From an uncultured Eubacteriales bacterium (GTDB taxonomy: Bacteria > Bacillota > Clostridia > Oscillospirales > Oscillospiraceae): a DNA stretch of 64,000 nucleotides. This document shows positions 49,235 through 57,314 of this stretch, in pieces (position 1 is the first letter of the stretch; every line of letters starts with the position of its first letter). The notes beneath the pieces are model-generated. The model was not told the origin of the DNA. It saw only the letters and a program-made list of their open reading frames with translations, and did no database searches. Where the stretch lies: positions 74,514-138,513 of the forward strand of contig CAKTSK010000002.1 in NCBI GenBank assembly GCA_934597725.1, in the 5' to 3' direction. The position numbers and the translations under genes were made by a program.

Positions 49235-49699
49235 TCAGAATACATAGGAAAGGGTGCCGGGGAAGGTCGGCACGGCGATCTCCCCCACGGTCCCCTTCTC
49301 GGGGAAGGGGTCCAGCGGCATGGAACAGACAAACGTCAGGGTATAAGCCCCGTCCGCTTCCTGGTCCATCGTAAACTCGCGCACAGCCAGCGGCTGGGTC
49401 TGGCCCTGCACCGTCAGGGTGGGCTGATAGGTCTCTTCCAGCACCGAGGCGACGGCTCTGGGGTCTCCCCCCTCCTCTTCCGGCAGGGTGAGCTGGAGGG
49501 TCCCCTGAAATTGGGTCCCGTCACCGCCACAGTCTGTGAGCTGGGCCTGGCTGTCGTCCTCCCGGGTGAGCACGGCTGCGGGCGCGTCGGTCTGGCTGTC
49601 GTCCTCCTGGGTGCGTACGGCCGCGGGGGCGTCGGCCTGCCCGCAACCAGCCAGGAGGAGCAGCAGGAAAAGGGAACACAGGATCTGACACGTTTTCAT
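49235..49699 (-). CDS. Secreted lipoprotein with an internal 15-residue duplication
   Basis: The 154-residue product has a type II signal peptide with lipobox LLAGC (Cys19), so Lgt would lipidate it. After the cysteine there is a tandem duplication, ADAPAAVRTQEDDSQ then TDAPAAVLTREDDSQ, encoded by two 45-nt units at 49547-49636. The rest is a beta-rich domain with two Cys. The duplication looks like an expandable spacer between membrane and domain. There is no recognised family. ATG 49699 has GGCGGAG upstream. Confidence 0.85.
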   Translation of the reverse strand: MKTCQILCSLFLLLLLAGCGQADAPAAVRTQEDDSQTDAPAAVLTREDDSQAQLTDCGGDGTQFQGTLQLTLPEEEGGDPRAVASVLEETYQPTLTVQGQTQPLAVREFTMDQEADGAYTLTFVCSMPLDPFPEKGTVGEIAVPTFPGTLSYVF

Positions 49700-49860
49700 G
49701 GAACATCTCCGCCTTTCTGAAAATAGAAGTTGTGGGGACTGCTGAAACGATGCTGTGGTCTATGTTCAGGATACCAGACTGTCTCCCGAAAGGCAAGCGC
49801 TGCCGCGCAGAACCCCATTGACATCTGCTCCGTCCAGAGGTACAATACCCCCATGCATTA

Positions 49861-49889
49861 TTGTATGATGTAAACAGTATAGTGATACA
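49861..49889 (+). promoter_or_regulatory. Possible promoter of the papain-like membrane protein gene
   Basis: TTGTAT (49861-49866), a 17-nt spacer and GATACA (49884-49889). The match is only moderate, and the distance to ATG 49913 is short. Confidence 0.4.
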
Positions 49890-49912
49890 AAAAGAAAGGA
49901 CGGTGCGCCGTC

Positions 49913-50827
49913 ATGGGAAGAAAGGGAACAACGGAACGGGTGCCCTGGTATCTTTTCCCCCTTTGGGGCCTGCTGGCCCTGGGGGTGCTGGGGGTGGTCT
50001 GGGTGATCTACGGCAAGGCCCGCCTCTGCGGGCAGACAGCCAAAGCCCGGCAGGCCAAACAGGCCGTCACCCACGGCTGCGCCCTGGCCCTGGGGCAGGA
50101 CCTGACCCGCCACCACTGCTTCCGTTACTGCAACCGCCGCAGCCTGCCCCCCGGCTATTTCCACCGGGCGGCGGCCTCCCTGTCCGACGGCGCGGTCTAC
50201 CTGGTCCTGACCCAGTCCAACAGTCCGGCGGGCGAGGTCATCGGCCTGATCACCGACCGGACCTATAACCACGTCTCCCTGGCCCTGGACCGGGACCTGC
50301 ACACCCTGGTCAGCTACAACGGCGGCGACGGCATCGCCCCGCCCGGCCTCAATCCCGAGACCCTGGGCGGGCTGCTCCGGCGGCCGGGGGCTGCCGTGCG
50401 GCTCTACCGGCTGCCGGCCACCCGGGCCCAGAAGCAGATCCTGCTCCGCCGGCTGGGCAAGATCGACCAGGAGGGCAGCGCCTATAATCTGCTGGGCCTG
50501 CTGGTCCCCTATGCCCGCCAGCCCAACATCATGGTCTGCTCCCAGTTTGTCTACCGGCTGCTGAAGCTGGCGGGGCTGGGGTACTTTTTCAAAGACCCCT
50601 TCCGGGTCCGGCCCACCGACTTTGTGGAGCTGGCGCCCCCAGGCCGGCTGACCTTTGTGGGGGAGATCCGTGCCGCTGCGCGGCAGGATGGGCTGGGGGA
50701 AGATCCCATCCCCGTTCTGCCCCCGGCAGGCTCCTCAGGCAGGAGAAATCCTCCGGCGGCTCCCGCCTTCCCCCAGCAAGCCATTGACATCCCGGGGAAA
50801 GTACATTATAATATTTTTGATTTCTGA
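49913..50827 (+). CDS. Membrane-anchored NlpC/P60-like (permuted papain) protein
   Basis: The 304-residue protein has one N-terminal membrane helix (WYLFPLWGLLALGVLGVVWVIY) and a C-terminal cysteine-peptidase-like domain. Likely catalytic residues are the His in TYNHVSLALD and the Cys in MVCSQFVYRLLK, the order seen in permuted YiiX/NlpC-P60 proteins. The last 60 residues are Pro/Gly-rich and poorly conserved in appearance. The final codons overlap the consensus promoter of the SCIFF gene (50784-50812). Peptidase or amidase activity is inferred. Confidence 0.8.
   Translation: MGRKGTTERVPWYLFPLWGLLALGVLGVVWVIYGKARLCGQTAKARQAKQAVTHGCALALGQDLTRHHCFRYCNRRSLPPGYFHRAAASLSDGAVYLVLTQSNSPAGEVIGLITDRTYNHVSLALDRDLHTLVSYNGGDGIAPPGLNPETLGGLLRRPGAAVRLYRLPATRAQKQILLRRLGKIDQEGSAYNLLGLLVPYARQPNIMVCSQFVYRLLKLAGLGYFFKDPFRVRPTDFVELAPPGRLTFVGEIRAAARQDGLGEDPIPVLPPAGSSGRRNPPAAPAFPQQAIDIPGKVHYNIFDF
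50784..50812 (+). promoter_or_regulatory. Consensus promoter of the SCIFF locus, inside the upstream gene
   Basis: TTGACA (50784-50789), a 17-nt spacer and TATAAT (50807-50812), a full match to the sigma-A consensus and the best in the window. It lies inside the last 15 codons of the preceding gene, 53 nt before the SCIFF start. Confidence 0.92.
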
Positions 50828-50864
50828 CGTTTTCCCCCACGGGGGAAGGAAAGGAGGGTTCCTC

Positions 50865-51011
50865 ATGAAGAGAATCCAGACCCTGGAGACCCGGGACCTG
50901 GCCAAGAGCCTGAAGACCGGCGGCTGCGGCGAATGCCAGACCTCCTGCCAGTCTGCCTGCAAGACCTCCTGCGGCCTTGCCAACCAGCAGTGCGAGAACA
51001 CCTCTCGCTGA
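50865..51011 (+). CDS. scfA: SCIFF ranthipeptide precursor
   Basis: The 48-residue peptide MKRIQTLETRDLAKSL... contains six cysteines within its last 28 residues, spaced C-x2-C-x3-C-x3-C-x3-C-x6-C, matching the Six-Cysteines-in-Forty-Five family. AAGGAGG lies 9 nt before ATG. The radical SAM maturase gene follows. In the family, the maturase forms thioether links from Cys to nearby residues, giving a ranthipeptide; the biological role is debated, with quorum sensing and stress proposed. The precursor is near-universal in Clostridia, which supports the taxonomic call. Confidence 0.95.
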   Translation: MKRIQTLETRDLAKSLKTGGCGECQTSCQSACKTSCGLANQQCENTSR

Positions 51012-51035
51012 GAGATGCTGACACAAGAGGAAAGC

Positions 51036-51072
51036 TGCCGCCTGATCGCCCCCGATCAAGCGGCACTTTTTT
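51036..51072 (+). terminator. Attenuator-like terminator between the SCIFF precursor and its maturase
   Basis: TGCCGCCTGATC (51036-51047) pairs with GATCAAGCGGCA (51054-51065) with one mismatch, then C and six T. It would give much more precursor than maturase mRNA. Confidence 0.85.
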
Positions 51073-51098
51073 CATTCAACGGAAGTGAGACAACAAGT

Positions 51099-52478
51099 AT
51101 GATCCATCAATACAAACTCAACGGCTACAACATCGTCCTGGACGTCTACAGCGGCGCAGTCCACCTGGTGGACGAGGTGGCCTACGACTGCATCGCCCTG
51201 TTCGAGACCACCCCCCGGGAGGAGATCGTGGCCCGGATGCTGGACAAATACGGCCACCGGGCGGACGTGGACGAGGGCGAGCTGCGGGCCTGCCTGGACG
51301 ACATCCAGGCCCTCAAGGACGCCGGCAAGCTCTTTTCCCAGGACCTGTGGCGGGACGTGGAGCAGGAAGCCTTTGCCCACACCAAGCCCATCCTGAAAGC
51401 CATGTGCCTGCATGTGGCCCACACCTGCAACCTCAACTGCGACTACTGCTTCGCCAGCCAGGGCAACTACCACGGCGACCGGGCCCTCATGTCCTTCGAG
51501 GTGGGCAAGCAGGCCCTGGACTTCCTCATCGCCAACTCCGGCAGCCGGGTGAACCTGGAAGTGGATTTCTTCGGCGGCGAGCCTCTGATGAACTGGCAGG
51601 TGGTGAAAGACCTGGTGGCCTATGCCCGCAGCCAGGAGCCTCTCCACCACAAGAATTTCCGCTTTACCCTCACCACCAACGGGATGCTTCTGGATGACGA
51701 GGTCACCGACTTCTGCAACAAAGAGATGCACAACGTGGTCCTGAGCCTGGACGGGCGCAAGGAGGTCCACGACCGGCTGCGGAAAAACCTGGCCGGGGTG
51801 GGCAGCTACGACATCATCGTGCCCAGGTTCCAGCGCTTTGTCCAGCAGCGGGGAGACCGGGAGTATTACATGCGGGGCACCTTCACCCACGACAACGTGG
51901 ACTTCACCGAGGACATCTTCCACATGGCCGACCTGGGCTTCACCGAGCTGAGCATGGAGCCGGTGGTAAGCCCCCCCGGCGAACCCTGGGCCCTCACCGA
52001 GGAGGACCTGCCCAAGCTCTTCCGGCAGTATGAGATCCTGGCCGAGGAGATGCTGCGGCGGGAGAAGGAGGGCCGTCCCTTCACCTTCTACCACTACATG
52101 CTGGACCTGGAGGGCGGGCCTTGCCTGCACAAGCGCATGTCCGGCTGCGGCTCCGGCACGGAGTATCTGGCCGTGACCCCCTGGGGCGAGCTGTTCCCCT
52201 GCCACCAGTTCGTCAACGACCCCGCCTACTCCATGGGCGATGTGTGGAAGGGCATCACCAACCCCCAGCTGGGCGAGAAGTTCCACCGGTGCAACGTGGT
52301 GGCCAACCCCGACTGCCGGGACTGCTGGGCCCGGCTGTACTGCGCCGGCGGCTGCGCCGCCAACGCCTACCACGCCAGCGGGGACATCAACGGCACCTAT
52401 GACTACGGCTGCCAGTTGTTCAAAAAGCGCATCGAGTGCGCCATCATGATCAAGGCCGCTCAGGCCCAGACAGACTAA
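51099..52478 (+). CDS. scfB: Radical SAM SCIFF maturase (thioether-forming)
   Basis: The 459-residue protein has an N-terminal peptide-recognition (RRE-like) region (NIVLDVYSGAVHLVDEVAYD) and the radical SAM CxxxCxxC in HTCNLNCDYCFASQG (about residues 107-121). A C-terminal SPASM domain has many cysteines (CLHKRMSGCGSG, FPCHQF, CRDCWARLYCAGGCAAN, YDYGCQ) for two auxiliary 4Fe-4S clusters. ATG 51099 is chosen over the in-frame start at 51015, which would place the attenuator inside the gene. It is separated from scfA only by the attenuator. Confidence 0.95.
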   Translation: MIHQYKLNGYNIVLDVYSGAVHLVDEVAYDCIALFETTPREEIVARMLDKYGHRADVDEGELRACLDDIQALKDAGKLFSQDLWRDVEQEAFAHTKPILKAMCLHVAHTCNLNCDYCFASQGNYHGDRALMSFEVGKQALDFLIANSGSRVNLEVDFFGGEPLMNWQVVKDLVAYARSQEPLHHKNFRFTLTTNGMLLDDEVTDFCNKEMHNVVLSLDGRKEVHDRLRKNLAGVGSYDIIVPRFQRFVQQRGDREYYMRGTFTHDNVDFTEDIFHMADLGFTELSMEPVVSPPGEPWALTEEDLPKLFRQYEILAEEMLRREKEGRPFTFYHYMLDLEGGPCLHKRMSGCGSGTEYLAVTPWGELFPCHQFVNDPAYSMGDVWKGITNPQLGEKFHRCNVVANPDCRDCWARLYCAGGCAANAYHASGDINGTYDYGCQLFKKRIECAIMIKAAQAQTD

Positions 52479-52493
52479 GGGAGGACCCACGCC

Positions 52494-52706
52494 ATGGAAC
52501 AGAAGAAGATCACTTACACCGGGGTGGACACCCTGGACGTGACCGAACAGTTGGAAAAAGGCAACGAGAAAATGGCCAGCAAGGGCTGGCGGGAGTATCG
52601 GGTGGACATGCTCTCCTCCTCCACCGTCCGGGTGACCTATGCCCGGGGCGAAGAGGACGAGGACGACGAGGAGTTCGCCCCCGACGGCGACCCCGACCGG
52701 TTCTGA
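52494..52706 (+). CDS. 70-residue protein, DUF4177-like with an acidic tail
   Basis: It starts MEQKKITYTGVD, has one helix (VTEQLEKGNEKMASKGW), a beta pair (REYRVDMLSSSTVRVTY) and then a strongly acidic end (GEEDEDDEEFAPDGDPDRF). The beta-alpha-beta-beta core resembles DUF4177 and the 53-residue protein at 2243-2404. GGGAGG lies 9-14 nt before ATG 52494. It is 15 nt after the maturase and so probably in its operon. No function is known. Confidence 0.7.
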   Translation: MEQKKITYTGVDTLDVTEQLEKGNEKMASKGWREYRVDMLSSSTVRVTYARGEEDEDDEEFAPDGDPDRF

Positions 52707-52770
52707 GCCGGCCATTCCCTGCACACCATCTGCGGCAGTCTCTCTGCCGCACCGGGAAAGGAGCGGAAAT

Positions 52771-52848
52771 ATGGTCATCGGATTGATCGTCGGCATCGTC
52801 TTTATCGCCGGCGTCCTCTATTTCCAGCACCGGGACAAGGACCGATGA
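52771..52848 (+). CDS. 25-residue single-helix membrane microprotein
   Basis: MVIGLIVGIVFIAGVLYFQH plus a charged end (RDKDR) form one membrane helix. AAAGGAG lies 5-11 nt upstream, and the stop overlaps the next start (ATGA), so translation is coupled to the DUF218 membrane protein. Its size is below usual gene-calling limits. It may modulate the neighbouring protein; this is inference. Confidence 0.65.
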   Translation: MVIGLIVGIVFIAGVLYFQHRDKDR

Positions 52849-53552
52849 GGGTCTTTTCCCGGCGGGCGCGGCGCGTGGGACGGGTGCTGCTGGTCCTGTT
52901 CCTGCTGCTGTATGCGCTCCTGCTGGTGCCAAACCTCTATGTGATCCTGTCCACCATGCCCAAGCTGCGGAAGGTCGAGGACGCCCCGCCGCCGGTGCTG
53001 GACTGCATTCTGGTCCTGGGCTGCGGGGTGCGCGCCGACGGCACCCCCTCCCCCATGCTCAACGACCGACTGACCCGGGCGGTGGAGCTGTACCAGGCGG
53101 GCTGGTCAGACAAGATCCTCATGTCCGGCGACAACCGGAGCCAGTATTACAACGAGCTGGCCACCATGCACCGGGTCGCCCGGGAACACGGCGTGCCCGA
53201 GGAGGACATCGTGCTGGACTATGCAGGGCTGTCCACCTACGACAGCATCTACCGGGCCAAGGAGATCTTCGGGGTCCGGCGGATGGTCATTGTCACCCAG
53301 GAGTATCACATCTACCGTGCCCTCCATACCGCCCGGGCGCTGGGTATCAACGCCTGGGGCGTGTACGCAGAACGGCGGGACTACCGGGGGCAGTTCGGCC
53401 GGGAGGTACGGGAGGTGTTGGCCCGGGACAAGGATTTCGTGCTGACGCTGTTCAAGCCGCCGGCCACCATTCTGGGGGACCCGGAGCCTTTGGTGGGCAC
53501 CCCCGACCGGCCTTTCCTCTCCGAGGAGGAGAAGGCGGCGGACACCCCCTGA
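52845..53552 (+). CDS. DUF218/SanA-YdcF family envelope protein
   Basis: The 235-residue protein has one N-terminal membrane helix (VLLVLFLLLYALLLVPNLYVI) and a DUF218 domain: CILVLGCGV, SPMLNDRLTRAVELYQ, ILMSGDNRS and VTQEYHIYRAL. SanA relatives affect envelope permeability and peptidoglycan precursors. It is coupled to the preceding microprotein by a 4-nt overlap and closed by a strong terminator. Confidence 0.93.
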   Translation: MRVFSRRARRVGRVLLVLFLLLYALLLVPNLYVILSTMPKLRKVEDAPPPVLDCILVLGCGVRADGTPSPMLNDRLTRAVELYQAGWSDKILMSGDNRSQYYNELATMHRVAREHGVPEEDIVLDYAGLSTYDSIYRAKEIFGVRRMVIVTQEYHIYRALHTARALGINAWGVYAERRDYRGQFGREVREVLARDKDFVLTLFKPPATILGDPEPLVGTPDRPFLSEEEKAADTP

Positions 53553-53574
53553 ACCAGATCACACAGCAGCGTAA

Positions 53575-53622
53575 ACAGGCCCGATGCAGAATGAAAACAT
53601 TCTGCATCGGGCCTGTCTTTTT
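53575..53622 (+). terminator. Terminator of the SCIFF-maturase-DUF218 region
   Basis: ACAGGCCCGATGCAGAATG pairs with CATTCTGCATCGGGCCTGT over 4 nt of loop, then a T run. Confidence 0.95.
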
Positions 53623-53746
53623 CGCTGCCGGATGGGATGACCGCAGCAGCACACTTTCCGTTTTTACCGAGCTGTACCTTGGTACACACACCCAGCGAAA
53701 GCCGGGGGATGTGTCAAAAAAGTCGGAATCCCTCCTATTTTAGCAA

Positions 53747-53800
53747 GTTTCTGACTTGTAAGTCAGAAACCATTGACTCTTTCTGTTTTTCAGGTATACT
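53747..53800 (+). promoter_or_regulatory. Promoter with adjacent perfect palindrome, AAA+ ATPase gene
   Basis: TTGACT (53773-53778), a 16-nt spacer and TATACT (53795-53800). Immediately upstream is GTTTCTGACTT-GT-AAGTCAGAAAC (53747-53770), a perfect 11-bp inverted repeat with 2 nt between arms, a typical operator size. Confidence 0.8.
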
Positions 53801-53828
53801 AGAATCAAAAAAATCCAGGAGGTGTGTT

Positions 53829-55061
53829 ATGACTGACCTGATCAACCGTCCCCACTATCTGAATCAGCTGCTCCAAAACAAAGATGTGGACCTGGTGAAG
53901 ATCGTCACCGGGATACGCCGCTGCGGAAAGTCGTCCCTGTTGGATCTGTTTCATCAGGAACTGTTGGCGCAGGGCATCCCGGCGTCGCATATTATCCACA
54001 TGAACCTGGAATCTCTGCGCTACCGGGACCTGACCGATCATCTTTCCTTTTACGATCACGTCAGCAAGCAGATCGCAGCAGACGGAAGGACCTACCTGAT
54101 CTTCGATGAGCTGCAGACTGTGACCCACTGGGAAAAGGCAGTCGAATCGTTCCGTTTGGATTTTGATGTGGATATCTATCTCACCGGCTCCAACGCTTAT
54201 CTGCTGTCCACGGAATTTTCTACGCTGCTTTCCGGCAGATATGTGGAGATCCGAATGCTGCCCCTGTCCTTCAAAGAGTTTTTGGACTTTTATGACTTTG
54301 CCCCCTATGCAACAGCGGACGAGAAGTTCCAGAAGTATCTTCAGTTCGGCGGAATGCCGATCCTGAGGGAATACCACTTCAATGAGGCCAGAAGCAACCA
54401 GGCGTTGGAGGGCATCTATTCCACCGTGATATTGCGGGATATTCTCCAGCGCAACAACGGCGCTGACCAGGCCACGCTCCAGAAGATCATGCTGTTTCTC
54501 TGCTCCAACATCGGCAGCATCACCTCTCCCAACAGCATCGGGAATGTGCTCTCCCATGAGGGAGACATCCAAACCGGGAAGCAGAAAAACATCGCAGGAA
54601 AAACCGTGGACAAGTATATCTCCATGCTCCGCAGCGCCTTTGTGTTCTTCTCTGTCGGCCGGTATGATGTGAAAGGGAAACAACTGCTCAAAACGCTGGG
54701 CAAGAACTATATCATCGACCTGGGCTTCCGCAACATGCTGCTGGGCTACCGCGATGCCGACCGCGGACACATCCTCGAAAACATCGTCTTTCTGGAGCTG
54801 CTTCGCCGGGACTACCGGGTGTCTATCGGGAAGGTCGGAGAGACAGAGGTTGACTTTGTCGCGGAAAAACCGAACGATAAGGTTTACCTCCAAGTGACGG
54901 AAAGTATGCAGTCGCCGGAGACCCGCGAACGGGAACTCCGGCCGCTCCGCATGATCCAGGACAACTATGAAAAAATCGTGTTGTCCATGGACCGCAGTTT
55001 CATCACTTCCTATGAGGGCATCAAATCGCTGAATCTGATCGACTGGCTGCTGGCCGAATAA
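53829..55061 (+). CDS. AAA+ ATPase with DUF4143 domain
   Basis: The 410-residue protein has Walker A GIRRCGKSSLL (about residues 28-38), Walker B TYLIFDELQ, sensor-like LTGSNAYLLS, then LSFKEFLDFY, LEGIYSTVILRDI and a C-terminal nuclease-like DUF4143 region with HILENIVFLELLRR and ETEVDFVAEK. The (E)VDF-x-x motif resembles PD-(D/E)XK sites. Base composition is clearly lower in GC than the neighbours, with mixed codon use, which suggests transfer. These proteins are frequent in accessory regions; the role is not established. AGGAGGTG lies upstream of ATG 53829. Confidence 0.92.
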   Translation: MTDLINRPHYLNQLLQNKDVDLVKIVTGIRRCGKSSLLDLFHQELLAQGIPASHIIHMNLESLRYRDLTDHLSFYDHVSKQIAADGRTYLIFDELQTVTHWEKAVESFRLDFDVDIYLTGSNAYLLSTEFSTLLSGRYVEIRMLPLSFKEFLDFYDFAPYATADEKFQKYLQFGGMPILREYHFNEARSNQALEGIYSTVILRDILQRNNGADQATLQKIMLFLCSNIGSITSPNSIGNVLSHEGDIQTGKQKNIAGKTVDKYISMLRSAFVFFSVGRYDVKGKQLLKTLGKNYIIDLGFRNMLLGYRDADRGHILENIVFLELLRRDYRVSIGKVGETEVDFVAEKPNDKVYLQVTESMQSPETRERELRPLRMIQDNYEKIVLSMDRSFITSYEGIKSLNLIDWLLAE

Positions 55062-55130
55062 GGCAGCGTATTTTTCAAGCAGCTGTAAATGCTTCTCTTT
55101 TCCAGGGACCCTCGTCCCTGGGACGGCAAC

Positions 55131-55186
55131 GGCCCGGCGCTGCGCCTCCCGCAAAGGGGGCGCTGCGCCGGGCCTGTTCTGTTTTG
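55131..55186 (+). terminator. Terminator after the AAA+ ATPase gene
   Basis: GGCCCGGCGCTGCGCC pairs with GGCGCTGCGCCGGGCC (one mismatch), followed by TGTTCTGTTTT. Confidence 0.75.
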
Positions 55187-55205
55187 GGGGCGGGACGAGC
55201 GCCGC

Positions 55206-56837
55206 TCAGGACTGGGCCGCGCGGCAAGCCCCCGCGTCCGCCCGCAGCTGGGCGTAAGCGGCCCGGAAGCTCTCCTGATCCAGGCTGCCGCTCCCCTGGA
55301 CCGCGATGGCGGCCAGCTCCTGGTCCCCATACCGCCAGGTGATCCGCTCGGCGTTGCCCACCAGGGCAAAGAACAGGGTGGACACATCCTGAAAATAGGT
55401 TTGATACAACGCCTCTTCCTCCGGCGGGGCCTGTTCCAGATGGATGGTGATGCCATAGGGAGGTACGCTGGTTTGCAGGGAGAAGGTGTACGGCCCCAGC
55501 ACCGTGGACAGGTGCAGGGTCTCCAGAATGGTCCCGCAGGCGCTGTTGCTGCCGATGTAGGGGGTGGCCAGCGCATAGATCTGGTCGGCCAGATCCTTGG
55601 TCAGGTAGCTGGTCAGCTCCCCCCGCCAGCGGGCATAGTCGGCGGAGACCGCCAGGGCGTGGCTGGCAGAGGAGACCTTCTGGGTGGCCGAGTAGCCGTC
55701 GCGGTTGACCCGGATGAGCTGGGGCGCGGGGTCATCCGACAGGTAAAAGACCGTGCCGCCGGTCTGGCCGGAGAGGACGATGTCCCCGTCCTCCAGGGTG
55801 AAGGAGTCCACCGCCAGATAGTCGTCCACGTCCAGCTGCTTGAGCAGGGTCAGCAGCTGGTGGCGGCTCTCCTCGGGCAGGGCCACCGGCAGGCCGCCGT
55901 CCAGCACATAGGCCTGGGTGATGGAGACCCCGTCCAGCTGGGTCCCCTGGTCCCCGGGGTTGGAGAGGATGAGCAGCACCGTCAGGACACAGACCATCGC
56001 GCCCACCACCGCCACCAGCACCGGCGGGCGGCGGAAATCCAGCACATGGCGCACCCGCTGCTTGGTGTCCTCCTGGCCGAAGGCCAGCCCCACGGGCTGG
56101 ACCCTCCGGCGGCCCAGGCAGAGCAGGGTCTCGGCGTAGTCCGCCCGCTGGCCGGGGGACATGGCCCGGATGACGGCCTGGTCGCAGGCGGTCTCCAGGT
56201 CCCGGCACAGCAGCCGATAGGCCAGCCACAGCAGCGGGTTGAACCAGTGCAGGCACAGGGCCAGCCAGGCCAGCAGCTTGGCCCAGGCATCCCCCCGCCG
56301 CCAGTGGGCCCGCTCGTGCGCCAGCACATGCTGCCGCTGGGCCGGGGAAAGCCCCACGGGCAGATAGATCCGGGGGCGCAGCCAGCCCAGCAGGAAGGGA
56401 CTGTCCACCCGGTCGCTCTCATAGACCCCCTTCTCCTGCTGCACCGCCTCTGCCAGCCGGCGGCGCAGCCGCCAGGCGGAGCCGCCCGTCCAGGCCAGCA
56501 TCCCCGCCGCCCCGACGGCCCAGACCAGAAGGACCGGCGACGGCGCGGGTCCCTGCTCTGCCGGGGCAGGGTCTGCGTCCGGCTGGGCCGGTCCCGCCGC
56601 AGGGCGGACGGGCAGCACCGGTTGGGAGATCCCCTGGACCACCGGGGCCGGCACCAGACTCACCCGCAGGGGCAGCCCCCAAGGGCAGACCATCCGCAGA
56701 AAGACCGGCAGCCAGAGGACGCAGACGAGCCACCGGGGGAGCTTTTTCAGCGCCAGACGCAGCGCCATCACCACCAGCGCCGCCGCCGAAGCCGTGAGGG
56801 TGGTGGTCCAAAGGGCTGCGGAAAAGAACTCAGTCAT
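55206..56837 (-). CDS. BlaR1/MecR1-type M56 membrane metallopeptidase with DUF4825-like end
   Basis: The 543-residue protein has several N-terminal membrane helices and the M56 zinc motif HVLAHERAHWRRGD (HExxH near residue 172), followed by NPLLWLAYRLLCRDLETACD (third ligand region). Another helix near residue 280 leads to an external domain resembling DUF4825 instead of the penicillin sensor of BlaR1. It therefore probably senses something other than beta-lactams. It overlaps the BlaI-type regulator gene by 8 nt; in the family the peptidase triggers cleavage of that repressor. Confidence 0.92.
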   Translation of the reverse strand: MTEFFSAALWTTTLTASAAALVVMALRLALKKLPRWLVCVLWLPVFLRMVCPWGLPLRVSLVPAPVVQGISQPVLPVRPAAGPAQPDADPAPAEQGPAPSPVLLVWAVGAAGMLAWTGGSAWRLRRRLAEAVQQEKGVYESDRVDSPFLLGWLRPRIYLPVGLSPAQRQHVLAHERAHWRRGDAWAKLLAWLALCLHWFNPLLWLAYRLLCRDLETACDQAVIRAMSPGQRADYAETLLCLGRRRVQPVGLAFGQEDTKQRVRHVLDFRRPPVLVAVVGAMVCVLTVLLILSNPGDQGTQLDGVSITQAYVLDGGLPVALPEESRHQLLTLLKQLDVDDYLAVDSFTLEDGDIVLSGQTGGTVFYLSDDPAPQLIRVNRDGYSATQKVSSASHALAVSADYARWRGELTSYLTKDLADQIYALATPYIGSNSACGTILETLHLSTVLGPYTFSLQTSVPPYGITIHLEQAPPEEEALYQTYFQDVSTLFFALVGNAERITWRYGDQELAAIAVQGSGSLDQESFRAAYAQLRADAGACRAAQS

Positions 56838-57231
56838 GGGGATGCTCCTTCTCTGCCGGGGCGGCGTTTCTGCGCCGGTAGTCGGTCAGCATGGCCTCGA
56901 TCTCCTGGGCCTCCCGGTCGCTGACGCTGCCCGCCCGGAGAAACGCCGCCAGGAAATTGGGCAGCGAACCGCCGAAGGACCGCTGCAAGACCTCCCGGCC
57001 GTCGGCCTGCTGAACGGTCTGCCGGTCCACCAGGGTGTGCAGAACGGTGTCCTTGCTCTCCAGGCAGCCCTTCTCCCGCAGGCGTTTGATGACGGTGTAG
57101 GTGGTGGTGCGCTTCCACCCCAGCCGCTGCTCCGCCAGCTTGCACAGCTGGGGCGACGGAATGGGCTCTGCCGCCCAGAGCAGCTCCAGCAGCCGGTGGT
57201 CGGCCAGGGAGAGGGTTTTTTGTGGGGGCAT
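56830..57231 (-). CDS. BlaI/MecI-family transcriptional repressor
   Basis: The 133-residue protein has an N-terminal winged helix (LSLADHRLLELLWAAEPIPS, KRTTTYTVIKRLREKGCL) and the C-terminal dimerisation part (GGSLPNFLAAFLRAGSVSDREAQEIEAML). BlaI repressors are inactivated through their M56 partner, encoded just downstream. The promoter at 57272-57300 is fully covered by a 36-nt palindrome, a clear operator. GGAGGCGG precedes ATG 57231. Confidence 0.95.
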   Translation of the reverse strand: MPPQKTLSLADHRLLELLWAAEPIPSPQLCKLAEQRLGWKRTTTYTVIKRLREKGCLESKDTVLHTLVDRQTVQQADGREVLQRSFGGSLPNFLAAFLRAGSVSDREAQEIEAMLTDYRRRNAAPAEKEHPHD

Positions 57232-57249
57232 GGTCCCCGCCTCCTTTCA

Positions 57250-57300
57250 GACTAATGTTTTAGACATCCTCAGTCTATCACAATAGACTGAGGATGTCAA
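57250..57300 (-). promoter_or_regulatory. Promoter and operator of the blaI-blaR1 pair
   Basis: On the minus strand TTGACA (57295-57300), a 17-nt spacer and TAGACT (57272-57277). A perfect 16-bp inverted repeat with a 4-nt centre (57263-57298) covers nearly the whole promoter. A second, imperfect site GACTAA-TGTT-TTAGAC (57250-57265) adjoins it. Two repressor dimers could bind. Confidence 0.9.
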
Positions 57301-57314
57301 GGCGGACATCGACA

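Noticed and set aside
51015..51098. Earlier in-frame start for the SCIFF maturase
   Set aside because: It would include the attenuator hairpin in the coding region and has no ribosome binding site.
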